From: Rhinopomastus cyanomelas
Taxonomy: Eukaryota > Chordata > Aves > Bucerotiformes > Rhinopomastidae
Assembly: GCA_013400115.1 (NCBI GenBank)
Contig: VXBP01008287.1
Location: 187,351 to 251,350 of the forward strand
Reading direction: 5' to 3'
DNA length: 64,000 nt
How positions within the stretch are numbered: the first letter of the stretch is position 1; the number at the start of each line of letters is the position of its first letter. Below the pieces are notes generated by a model. The model saw nothing but the letters and a program-made list of their open reading frames with translations, searched no databases and had not been told where the DNA came from. Shown here piece after piece: positions 10,058 to 19,436 of the stretch. A program made the position numbers and the translations under genes.

Positions 10058-12337
10058 AACCACTGTGTTGCCTTCTTCTAGCCACACTGCACTGGAGATT
10101 ATTTTAAAACAACAATTTCTCCTAGAGTCTCCAGGCCAGCACAACCTGAACTCAGGAATTCACAGTTCCTGCTCACCCAACCACTTTTTCATCTGAGAAG
10201 TCACAAGAAGCCATCCTGCTAAATCTGTGCTACTTGTAGGCAACACAGTGATGACAAACTTCCTCACGGGGATGGAGAAGGGTGCTGAGAGCAATCCACA
10301 GCGTCTAGACCCTGTGGTGCTGAGTCCAGGGGAGCTCTGGGATGCCCAGCTGCAACAGCTCCTTCCAGACAGCTTGCAGCATCACAGAGCTGCTCTGAAG
10401 CCTCTTGACACTGAAGGACTCCCACTGGCTTTTATCAGCGTTGGCTTACACCCTTGGCATCTGGCTCACGGCTCGCTCTTTCTAATGTCATGCATATCAG
10501 AAGCAGCCTCCCAGGGAAAACACGCCAACTCATCTTCTTGCTCAAAGAAGCCATTCAGCTGCGATCGTAATCTGTGATTTCATTGCTAGCCCCTGTTTGC
10601 CTCTGCAGAGACTCTCAGGGGATAGGATTCTGTTTCTCTGGCACAGCCCGAGCACTGTGCTGTGCAGTCTCTCTGGCTGTTGATCTCACGCATACCTACA
10701 CAATAAGCATGCACGTGATGAATTACAAGTACACAGGTGCTACGGGCCTCCTTTGTGTTTCTCTGGCAGCATGAACAGCCCTCGAAAGTGGGAATAGCTC
10801 TGACTTGTGCCAGCTCTAAGTCACTGTGATAGAGTCCAAGCATCGTAAGGGAGTTTTATTATAAATAGAACATTTCTGAATAATTAATCATTCTGATCTA
10901 AGACACACTTACCAGTTCCAAATAACCTCTCCATGTGTTCTTGCTTGAAAGGGCAAATAAAAGATGGGGGGAAAAAAAAAAGAGGACTCAAAATAAGGAG
11001 CTAAGATAGAGAATCCAGCCAGGAAACCATGGGCTTCTTTTTTTTCCTCCTTACTCATGCAATTCAGAACATATTTTCCATATAAAGTAAAAGGGTAGGA
11101 TATCCAAGTGTACCTCTGCCATATCTCAGCTACATGTGCAAAAGCAGGGCATGAGGAGGTTGTGCTCAGCATCATCTGCTATTAACCACCAAGCACGGTC
11201 CCAACCAGTAAGTGCCAAGCTGTTGGCCCCGCAGCTGTCCAAGTGCAACCTGCCAGGCTGCCCAGAGACATCTGTGTGTGCAAGCTGGTGCAGTCAGTCG
11301 GTTGTTCAGCCCTTACAAAACCCAGCCAATTACAAACACATGCACTTTCTGGCTTCAGCTGCTGCAGCGCAGTTCGCCAGGGCAAGATGGTCAAGAAACT
11401 CGCGCAAGGCAGGAGGTTTGGCAGCTGCTCGTCATTTCGCTGCACGTTTCACCACACTCTGTCATTTTTTTCAGAAACATAATGGATCGACATGTGGCAC
11501 ACCCACCCGGAGGCGGCTACGGTCCGCGAGGACACAGCCTACGGGGTTACTACAGTATTACTTACTGCTCTGTCTTCATTGTCCAGCTCATGTTGCTGTT
11601 CCCAAAAGGCAGCCTTGCCCTGTCTCGGTGACGGGCTCACTACCATCTCCAAATGGAGACATGGGGATGGTCTCTGTATGGCAGGATAAGACACAAAGGG
11701 ACCCTGAGTCTTCAGGGGTGCAGCACAGCCCTGGGGAACCCACAGGGATGCGCCACGTGTGCTGGTTTCATCACACAGCAGGATCATCTCAAGTACAAGG
11801 GTTAATTTCTTCTTCTTCCAGTCACCCCATCTGTTTTCTCTTGTGCCACTGAAGTCTCTTAAACCCAGCCAAGCACGTCTTTAGTAAATAAAGGTTGAAA
11901 GAGCTTTGCTTTGCTGTCATGTAACGTGAAATTATATGTAATATATGGAGTTAGAAACAAACAAACAAACACAAATCAGAGCAAGTCGCAGGAATAATGC
12001 TGTTTCTTCTCTGATGAGAACAAAAGGACTCCCAGAACCAGAACCCCTAAAAGGCCTCAGCCTTTGAAACCCTGCTGCCATGTATTTCTAAAACACTGAT
12101 GAGCTGGCAGACCTCAGGCAGCATCTCCCATCCCTGAGACGTGGGCTGAAGGTCTGGAGGAAATGTAACTTCTTCAAACAAAGCCCCACCAGATGATGGC
12201 CTCTGTGGCAGTGTCAGCGTGGAGGGAAAGGTCATGAAGGTTTATCATAGTTCACTTGTCTATGGCCACTCTGTTCCAGCAATGAATGGCCCAGCCTGGC
12301 AATGGAAATGCAGATCTAGGATGGGTTCACAACCAGC
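10058..12337. other. Unique spacer holding the longest open frame
   Basis: No repeat is recognised except (AAAC)n at 11953-11971. The 238-codon + frame at 11136-11852 is the longest in the window, but no domain is recognisable and two other frames on the same strand are open for 79-139 codons. Low stop density follows from local GC and CpG content. A 116-codon frame at 10227-10577 is also unrecognised. Confidence 0.45.
11367..11545. promoter_or_regulatory. CpG-dense patch, possible exon or promoter remnant
   Basis: I count 14 CpG dinucleotides in about 176 bases, close to the number expected from base content, while the rest of the window is CpG-depleted. A pyrimidine-rich tract ending 'catttttttcag' (11472) precedes a further CpG-rich part with 'cacccggaggcggctacggt'. 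It could be an exon, a small hypomethylated element or chance. It is shorter than the usual CpG-island threshold. No protein family is recognised in any frame. Confidence 0.2.
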
Positions 12338-12515
12338 CGTTGGAACAGGTATTGGAAAGGGCTGTGCAGGGATGGGGTGGAGTCACCATCCCCGGAGGTG
12401 TTAAAAAAACCCATGGATGTGGCACTGGGAAACAAAGTTTGGTGGGCAGAGTGGGGTTGAGCTGATGGTTGGACTTGATGATCCTGGAGGTGTCTTCCAA
12501 CCTTAAGGATTCTGA
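12338..12515 (+). mobile_element. CR1 LINE 3' fragment, group B
   Basis: Starts at 'gttggaacaggtattgg' (the usual 'ctgcccaggg' is altered) and runs through 'ggagtcaccatccccggagg', 'catggatgtggcactgggaa' and 'ttggacttgatgatcctgga' to 'aaggattctgag'. It contains a short A run at 12404-12409 caused by local mutation. Confidence 0.88.
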
Positions 12516-13690
12516 GTTGGCATTGTGGATTCTGCATAACCAATCGTCCTCTCTGAATTGCAGGAGACGATGTCTCTGGTGTCTGCAGGCTTACATGTTA
12601 GCACTAGGCTGCAAGGAGATATAAATAGTCTAACTAGAACTGAATCTGTCAGAGGAACCACATGAAAATCTGAAGAAACTGGAGTTTGGACAGCGCTTCC
12701 ACAGACTTTAGCAGCAGTCATGGTATCTAGCAAAGGCTGTGGGGTTTTTTTTAAATAAAAAGATTATTTACGATGACTTTAATGGGAGAGGAAAATCGAA
12801 TGCCTGACTTCGCAGCTTTCTTTTGGGATTTGGAAGGATTTTTTCCATACTACGGATCAGGACTTTACTACAAATCACTTCCAAACCCCACTGAACTCCC
12901 TCTGATCCAGGGATATCACGCCTGAAGCTTACTTTGTGCACCCTGAGCGCCCTTTAGACCGTAACAACTCGTCCCCTGGTGTTAAACAACTGGCGAGCAA
13001 AGGCTCGCGTGTCTAATGCCATCCGATCAGGGAAGCTTGTTGCCACCCAGAAAACCACACAAAGCTCTGCACTGCAAAGTTATAAATCAGCACCATCTAC
13101 ACAAGCGGACAAGTTCAAGTTGAAGTTATCAAGTATGACGGTTCTGGTGGCATCCTGTACGTCAGACCCAGAGCTGAATGACTCCTCTTTTCCTTTTGCC
13201 AAAGAGACAAATGGTGAGAAAGTGTCACTTTATCTTTGATTCACGTTCTTAGCTGGGGACATAGGAAATTTTAAACCGAAAATAACATCTTTCTAGGGGT
13301 GTGTTACAACCCTTTCCTGCTGAAGTCTTTATTTCTAAAAGCAGGGCAATAAACAGAACCACACCCAAACCGTCACGAGCTTGGATGGTTTTGGAAACTT
13401 GTCATCCAAGAGATGCTGAGCTGCTTGTCTCCAAAGCCTGATTCATTAAGGACTTTCCTTGCAGCAGGACAGCATAGCCTGCCTTGGCCTGTGCCACTGC
13501 CCTGGCTGAGGTTAGCCCCTGCCAGATCTTTCATCTTTGTCCCAATGACAGAAGGTGCCTGGTGATCCCCTGCTGAAATATCAAAGCACTAATGACATAC
13601 CACACAAGTTCTCCCACCATGAGGTTGTCCAGGACCACGATCTGGCCATGATATCTTATAGAAACCAGCAGTTGCTCTTGCATCAACACG
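12516..13690. other. Unique spacer
   Basis: No gene or dispersed repeat recognised. The 86-codon frame at 12979-13239 has no known domain. Confidence 0.5.
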
Positions 13691-13754
13691 GGTAGAGTAG
13701 GGGGGTAGGGTAGGGTAGGGTAGGGTAGGGTAGGGTAGGGTAGGGTAGGGTAGG
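13691..13754 (+). repeat. (TAGGG)n pentamer array, cut by the gap
   Basis: After a short irregular start ('ggtagagtagggg'), perfect TAGGG units run from 13706 to 13754, about ten copies, and stop at the assembly gap. The G-rich strand has four or more GGG runs with 2-base TA loops, so it fits the G-quadruplex pattern. It is not the vertebrate telomere hexamer TTAGGG. Confidence 0.95.
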
Positions 13755-13899
13755 NNNNNNNNNNNNNNNNNNNNNNNNNNNNNNNNNNNNNNNNNNNNNN
13801 NNNNNNNNNNNNNNNNNNNNNNNNNNNNNNNNNNNNNNNNNNNNNNNNNNNNNNNNNNNNNNNNNNNNNNNNNNNNNNNNNNNNNNNNNNNNNNNNNNN
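13755..13899. other. Assembly gap (145 N)
   Basis: A run of 145 unknown bases directly after the TAGGG array. The right flank is unique sequence. The array very probably continues into the gap and caused the break, so the true length may differ from 145. Confidence 0.98.
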
Positions 13900-14021
13900 A
13901 TGCAGCCTCAGCTCAATGGAAGATTGAATCTTTGATCTTTATGCTCCCCTTGGCCAAGCAAAGCTCCCCCACATTAAAAGGAAAAAACTCCACAACATGA
14001 AAACATCCAAGTCACTACTGA

Positions 14022-14530
14022 CCATAGAACCATAGAATCATCATAGCTGGAACAGACCTTCAGGATCAAGTCCAGCCCTCAGTCCAACATCTCCCTAACC
14101 CCTAGACCATGGCCTCCAGTGCTCTAGCTACTCGGTTTTTAAACACCTTCATGGATGGGGACTCCACCACCTCCTTGGGCAGCCTGTTCCAGTGCCCAAA
14201 CACTCTCTCAGGAAAGAACTTCTTCGTAAGGTCCAATCTAAACCTCCCCTGATGCAACTTGACTCCATTTCCCCTCATTCTATCATTAGTAAATTGGAAG
14301 TAAAGACAAGCACCAGCCTCGCTATGACCTCCTTTTAGGTAGTTGTAGAGACTAATTGGGTCTCCTCTCAGCCTCCTCTTCTCTAGGCTAAATAACCCCA
14401 GTTGTTCACAGGGCCTGTTTGCCAGACCTCTCCTCAGCATCATTGCCCTTCTCTGGCCCCAGTCCAGCACCTTAATATCCTGCTGATACTGTGGCACCGG
14501 TACTGGTCCCAGTACTCCAAGTGCAGTCAG
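14022..14530 (-). mobile_element. CR1 LINE 3' fragment, minus strand, group B with an open ORF2 C-terminus
   Basis: On + it reads 'ccatagaaccatagaatcat', 'cctagaccatggcctccagt', 'gggactccaccacctccttg', 'cagcctcctcttctctaggc' and 'ccttctctggccccagtcca'. On - the frame 14102-14497 stays open for 131 codons and reads a CR1 C-terminus (...LGLFSLEKRRLRGDPI..., later ...GHWNRLPKEVVESPS...). It closely resembles the copies at 15943 and 28950. It is 5' truncated and not a functional gene. Confidence 0.93.
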
Positions 14531-15942
14531 ACCATGACAGCACCTGCGTCAAGCAGAGTTGCACTGCCCTTGCCCTTTGTGTGACACAAACAGCAGCTTT
14601 CCTTTCTTCTTTCTTTCTGAAGGAAATGGCCATGTGTATTACTCAAAGGATGAGGCAGTAACAGCCTTCACGACCCTTTCCATCAGGAAACACCCAAACG
14701 GGAGCATCAGGTATTCAATCACGCTGCCCAAACTCTGCGTACGTTGCTTCTAAAGCGGCTCCAGCACTCCTAAGACTGTGAGACCTTGGGAAATCAAAGA
14801 AACAAATGCTTTTGCTGTTCACAGGATGTTCGACAGAGAGGTCCTTCGCCTGCACTTGAAAGCTCTCTCCTGCTCTTCTGGCTTCTGAGTCAAAAGTGAG
14901 GGGAGGTCTTACTTGTGGCTACATGAGTTCTATGAAAATTGTCCGACACACCCCCTGAATATTGGTTATTTTCTGTCCCTCAGAGACCTAGAGGGAAGGT
15001 CAATCTCACTGATTAACTCAAAAAACAAAGGTAGGTAGCCTCATGGTGGGACTGCCATCACCACCGAACTGGACTTGACTCAGACTTGTTCTTCCTTGCA
15101 GCAGGAATTTAACCAGTAGCTTTAGTGGTCCAACCTTTGCAGTTTGGAAAAAGGGTGGCCAGAAGCCTCACAGCCTTCCAACTTAAACCCCGTATCAGTA
15201 ACAAACAAGCCAGGGTGGGAGGCAAATTGTGTTTGGTTTAGTTTCCTATTTGGCCCTGGAGCCACCATAGCAGCTCGTGACAGCCATGTCCTTCATCTCT
15301 TCTCTGGGTTGTCCATCACAAACTGAGAAGGATTTGCTCCAGAGGAATTCTGTAGACTGTGCTGAGGGAGAGCAGGAGCATTTCACAAAATGTTTCATTT
15401 CACACAACCACCTTCTTAGTCTGCACAAGTGTGTTTCTGACAGAATCCCCTCATCCACTGTGCAGTAAAACAAATCCATTTCACCCCAAAATACGGCATT
15501 TTAAAGCTGGAATGTTTTTGTTTTCAAGAAAAGCTTCCCGATCAGCCAGTCCCAAGGTGAGGCAACGCTTGCTGGTCCTTGGTTGGAAGAGACTTTGTGC
15601 CACAGCGAACTTCGCACTGGTCCTGCCAACATTCCCTCATTCTGATAACGAAGGAAAAACATCAGTGCAAAATTTAGTGGTCAGCCTATTGTGGCTGGAA
15701 TTTTCCAGCGGGCTCAGCATCTCTCACAGGGGTCAAACATTCAAAAGCAGCTCATCACAGTCCAAAATAAATGTCTACATTTTCAGAAGACAGGCAGAGA
15801 TTAGGCACTGTCTGGGAAGAGATTCCACTTCTTATCACTTCCAAGTTTTATTTTTGCACATGAATTTTGTCCTAGAGCTGGAAGAAACACTTGATGCTCA
15901 GCTTCTCAGAAGGACCAGAAAAGCACGAGCCACTGATGATAA
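14531..15942. other. Unique spacer
   Basis: Contains a weak exon candidate at 14623-14710. The large + frame 15359-16048 (229 codons) runs on into the antisense of the CR1 at 15943 and has no recognisable domain, so I treat it as chance. Confidence 0.45.
14623..14710 (+). other. Weak exon candidate, 88 bases
   Basis: A strong pyrimidine tract ('ttcctttcttctttctttct') ends in 'gaag' just before 14623. A GT donor ('cag|gtattc') follows 14710. The enclosed frame reads GNGHVYYSKDEAVTAFTTLS and continues to NGSIR. The amino-acid mix looks protein-like, but I recognise no family. The phases (1 in, 2 out) would need partner exons that I cannot identify. It lies about 90 bases past the 5' break of the CR1 at 14022. 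Confidence 0.15.
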
Positions 15943-16304
15943 CAGAACCATAGAATCATTATGGCTCGAAAGAACCTCCAGGATCATCAAGTCCAGCCCT
16001 CAGTCCAACATCTCCCTAACCCCTAGACCATGGCCTCCAGTGCTCTAGCTACTCTGTTTTTAAACACCTTCATGGATGGGGACTCCACCACCTCCTTGGT
16101 GCCCAACCACTCTCTCAGGAAACAACATAAAATCCAATCTAAACTTCCCCTGATGCAACTTGACTCCATTTCCCCTCATTCAGTCATTAGTAAATTGGAA
16201 GAAGAGACAAGCACCAGCCTCGCTATGACCTCCCTTTAGTAGAGAGCAACAAGGTCTCCTCTCAGCCTCCTCTTCTCTAGACTAAATAACTGCAGTTCCC
16301 TCAG
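15943..16304 (-). mobile_element. CR1 LINE 3' fragment, minus strand, internally deleted
   Basis: Same lineage as the copy at 14022, in the same orientation about 1.9 kb away: 'cagaaccatagaatcattat', 'cctagaccatggcctccagt', 'cctgatgcaacttgactcca'. About 20-30 bases around 'cagcctgttccag' are missing at 16100 ('cctccttggtgcccaaccac'), and another short block is lost near 16128. Confidence 0.92.
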
Positions 16305-16991
16305 CTGTAGAGATGCACGGGATGGCCATGCCACAGCTTCATAGCAGTGGACACTGCTGCCCCCGGAAGATCACTGCAATGGAGGGATGGTCTGGCCACG
16401 TCCTCTACCTCTGGGCCAGGCAAAGAGTGATGTAGAGCCCGCGTAACCCTCAGTCAGAAAGACTCGCCAGCTTTGCCCTCTGCAGTGGGAGAGAAAAGCC
16501 CTGCAAATACTCAAACCCTCGACAACCACACACAGAGACCATATCGTTTTGTCCTCTGCAACACAAAAGAAACGGGGAATCAAAGACACCGAAGACATTT
16601 ATTGTCCTTCTTAAGTTCTCTCCCAGCAAACAGGGTGCACGTATTTTATGAGTCTACAGCACAACAACGTACCACCACCACTTTAACGACCAAGCAGTTG
16701 CAGAGTTGATCTACAAACTGGTGTTGCCATTTAATGTGGTTTCCAGTGAACTGTAAAATTTATAGCTGTGACTAACACTCCCCCGCCCTTCTCTCTTTTA
16801 TGTCCTCAGAGAAGACAAGCTGCTCCACAGCTCCAAAAGGCGACACACAGAAAATTGAGTGTGGCCTGAAGTGAGGTTAATCCTAATTAGGATCGTATTC
16901 GCGTAGCACGGACCTGTGGCCTTCTGGTCAGTTAAGCAGAGATTTATGGCTAACGCTGGATGGAAGAAGGCCACCAAAAGGGTGTTGCAGA
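16305..16991. other. Unique spacer
   Basis: Nothing recognisable. Short open frames on both strands are unremarkable. Confidence 0.5.
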
Positions 16992-17338
16992 AATCACAGA
17001 ACTACAAAATGGCCCAGGTTGGAAGGGACCTCCAAAGGTCATCTAGTGCAAACCCCCCTGCAGTGAGTGGGGACATTCTCAACTCGATCAGGTTGCCCAG
17101 ACTCTTGTCCAGCCTCACCCTAAGTATCTCCAGGGATGGGGCCTCAATGACCTCCCTGGGCAACCTCCTGCTAAAGAACTTCGTTCTAACATCCCATTTC
17201 AATCTGCCATTCTCTAATGTGAAACCACTGCCCCTTATCCTATCACTCCAGGCCTTTGTATACAGTCCCTCTCCAGCCTTCTTGCAGTCCACCTTCATGT
17301 ACTGGAGGTGTCCCCAGGTGCCTTCTCTTCTCAAACAA
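16992..17338 (-). mobile_element. CR1 LINE 3' fragment, minus strand, group C
   Basis: On + it reads 'ggttggaagggacctccaaa', 'ctgcagtgagtggggacatt', 'tatctccagggatggggcct', 'gacctccctgggcaacctcc' and 'atgtactggaggtgtcccca'. The - frame 17002-17430 retains a relic ...FFSRRLPREVIEAPSLEILR... with the usual WNRLP part deleted in-frame. The + frame 16916-17620 (234 codons) is its shadow. Confidence 0.92.
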
Positions 17339-18001
17339 CTTCTTCCTTGGCTAGCGGCAAAACAGCTGCATAGAGCAGATAACCTCTGGGAGCTTTCTTC
17401 CATGGGCTCTCCCTGCTCTCTCCCTTGCACACTTCTCAGTTCTCTTTGGGCAGTCTCAGCACGACCACCAGCTCAGCACGGTGCCACCAGCACACTTTCT
17501 TTGGCAGCTGCCTGGTGTGGTGTCCCTCCCCAGAGCCATGCCGATAAGCATGGGTGTAAGATGAAATCCACCTCTGCTCAGCTGGCCCGGCCCCTCTCAC
17601 AGCCCCTTTCATGTCAGTGATGGGATTTAAATGGACTTCAGGTGGAGTCCACTGCATGGGGGGAGTGTTGTCCCAAATGAACGTAATGGTGGAAAATCTT
17701 GGGCGCACACGAGCGCATAGACTGATTTAAGCTCACTGTTGTGAGCTTGGAATAAAACCCTGGGGCCTCATCCCAAAGCCCATTAGCCTTTGGAAAGACT
17801 CCCTGTGATGTCAGTGGAGTTTGGAACATGCTTTGGACGCATTCTGGTGAGGGCTGACAGAAAAAAATCTCCAGGCTTAGCTGGGATGGAGGGGAGATGG
17901 TAAGGAAAATGTTTTTAGAGGATCATGACCTCTGCAGAGGATGCAGACCCTTGCTTGGGCTCCATCGATACTTTCTGTAGAAAACCCACACATTTATTAT
18001 C
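17339..18001. other. Unique spacer
   Basis: No recognised element. Lies between two minus-strand CR1 copies. Confidence 0.5.
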
Positions 18002-18492
18002 TGCCACTGAGCAGAGCCTGGCTCCACCCTCCTCACACCCACCCTTCACATATTTTTAAACATTAATGGGGTCACCCCTCAGTCTCCTTTCTTCAAGCTG
18101 AAGAGACCCAACTCCCTCAGCATTTTCTTATCAGGGAGACGCTCTACTCCTTTCATCATCTTTGTGGCTCTGTACTGGACTGTCTCAAGCAATTCTGTGT
18201 CCCTCTTGAACTGAGGGGCCCATATCTGGACACAAGATTCCAGATGTGGTCTAACCAGGGCAGATAGAAGAGAAGGAGAACCTCTCTCCCTCTGCTAACC
18301 ACTCCTAATCCACCTGAGGATGCCGTTTGCCTTCTTGGCCACAAGGGCACATTGCTGGCTCATGGTCATTCTGCTGTCTGCCAGGATCCCCAGGTCCCTT
18401 TCTCCTATGCTGTTCTCCAACAGGGCAGTCCCCAGCCTGGAGATGTTCTTGCCCAGGTGCCAGACTCTACACTTACCCTTGTTACAGTTCAT
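18002..18492 (-). mobile_element. CR1 ORF2 C-terminal fragment lacking its 3' end
   Basis: On -, the stretch 18295-18492 reads the CR1 ORF2 C-terminus: MNCNKGKCRVWHLGKN, then GERDLGILADS, then MSQQCALVAKKANGIL. It continues through antisense 'cacatctggaatcttgtgtc' and 'tttcttcaagctgaagagac' to 'gctctgctcagtggc' at 18002. The last 200-250 bases normally present in CR1 (WNRLP block, 'gtcccttccaa', octamer tail) are absent. Stops and frameshifts interrupt the coding relic. Confidence 0.93.
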
Positions 18493-19285
18493 TCAATTTC
18501 TCCCTGTCCAGACTTTTGTCAAGACTTTTATCTGGATATTCAATCAAAACTTTGGCCTCTGCTCCCCGCCACTGCCTCTCCACCATGACCATGGTTGTCT
18601 GCTGCTGATGCCATGTTTGGAGCAATAGGTTCACATTGTCTTCATAGGAATTTTTCAGGAAGAGCAGTCCAAAGGGACAAAGTCTTCCCTGGACCATGTT
18701 GAGAGCTCCCAGGGCTGCTGCATGTGTATGGCTGATGAGAGAAGTCAAGGTCTCCAGCATCACAACTGCAATACTGACTTATTTAAGCAGACACTTCCTT
18801 TAAGGTGGGTTTGTTTGGAGCCAGCGTATGAATGGTGGTTTGGGATAAGGCTCCCTAATGATGGTTTCTTGAAGAATTGTCATGCTAAGCTCACATCGTG
18901 CTTCTTATTAAACAACAGAGCAAAGCAAAAGCCAAGGGTGAGATTCTGATGTTATTTTGCTTGTAAAACCAGGCATAAGTCACTGGATAATAAACCTGAC
19001 ACTGGAGAACCACAGTGCTCTGCCATGTAATTACGGTCGACCCCATAAAAGTCAGTGGAGGTGAGAATGGACGAAAGCTGCCATCTCAGGGAAAAAGATA
19101 TTAGGAACTCTAATCATGGTGGGGCAAACGGGATGGATAATGAACAACTGGATCCAAGCCTCTGCTTTCAGATGCTCAAAAGTGTTAGATTAATTTATTC
19201 TTTTTCCCCATTGATCAGTGCTTTGTTTGTTGTCTACATGAAGGGGACCATGACTGGAAGTCTTCCTGCTCAACACAGTGCAGTC
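18493..19285. other. Unique spacer
   Basis: Nothing recognisable. Open frames up to 107 codons with no domain. Confidence 0.5.
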
Positions 19286-19436
19286 ATTATAGAATCAAAC
19301 AATTGTTTGGGTTGGAAGGGACCACAGAGATCACTGAGTTCCAACCCCTCTGCCATGGGCAGGGCCACCTCTCACTAGAACAGGCTTCCCAGAGCCCCAC
19401 CCAGCCTGGCTTTGAACAATTCCAGTGAGAGATGTT
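19286..19436 (-). mobile_element. CR1 LINE 3' fragment, minus strand, group D
   Basis: Tail at 19286 ('attatagaatc'), then 'ggttggaagggaccacagag', 'ctgccatgggcagggccacc' and 'gcctggctttgaacaattcc'. Only about 150 bases remain. Confidence 0.9.

Noticed and set aside
13691..13754. Interstitial telomere sequence
   Set aside because: The unit is TAGGG, not the vertebrate TTAGGG, so I call it a pentamer satellite.
15359..16048. 229-codon + open frame
   Set aside because: Runs into antisense CR1 sequence at 15943. Composition is uninformative and no domain is recognised.
16916..17620. 234-codon + open frame
   Set aside because: Its first half is the antisense of the CR1 at 16992-17338, and no domain is seen in the rest.
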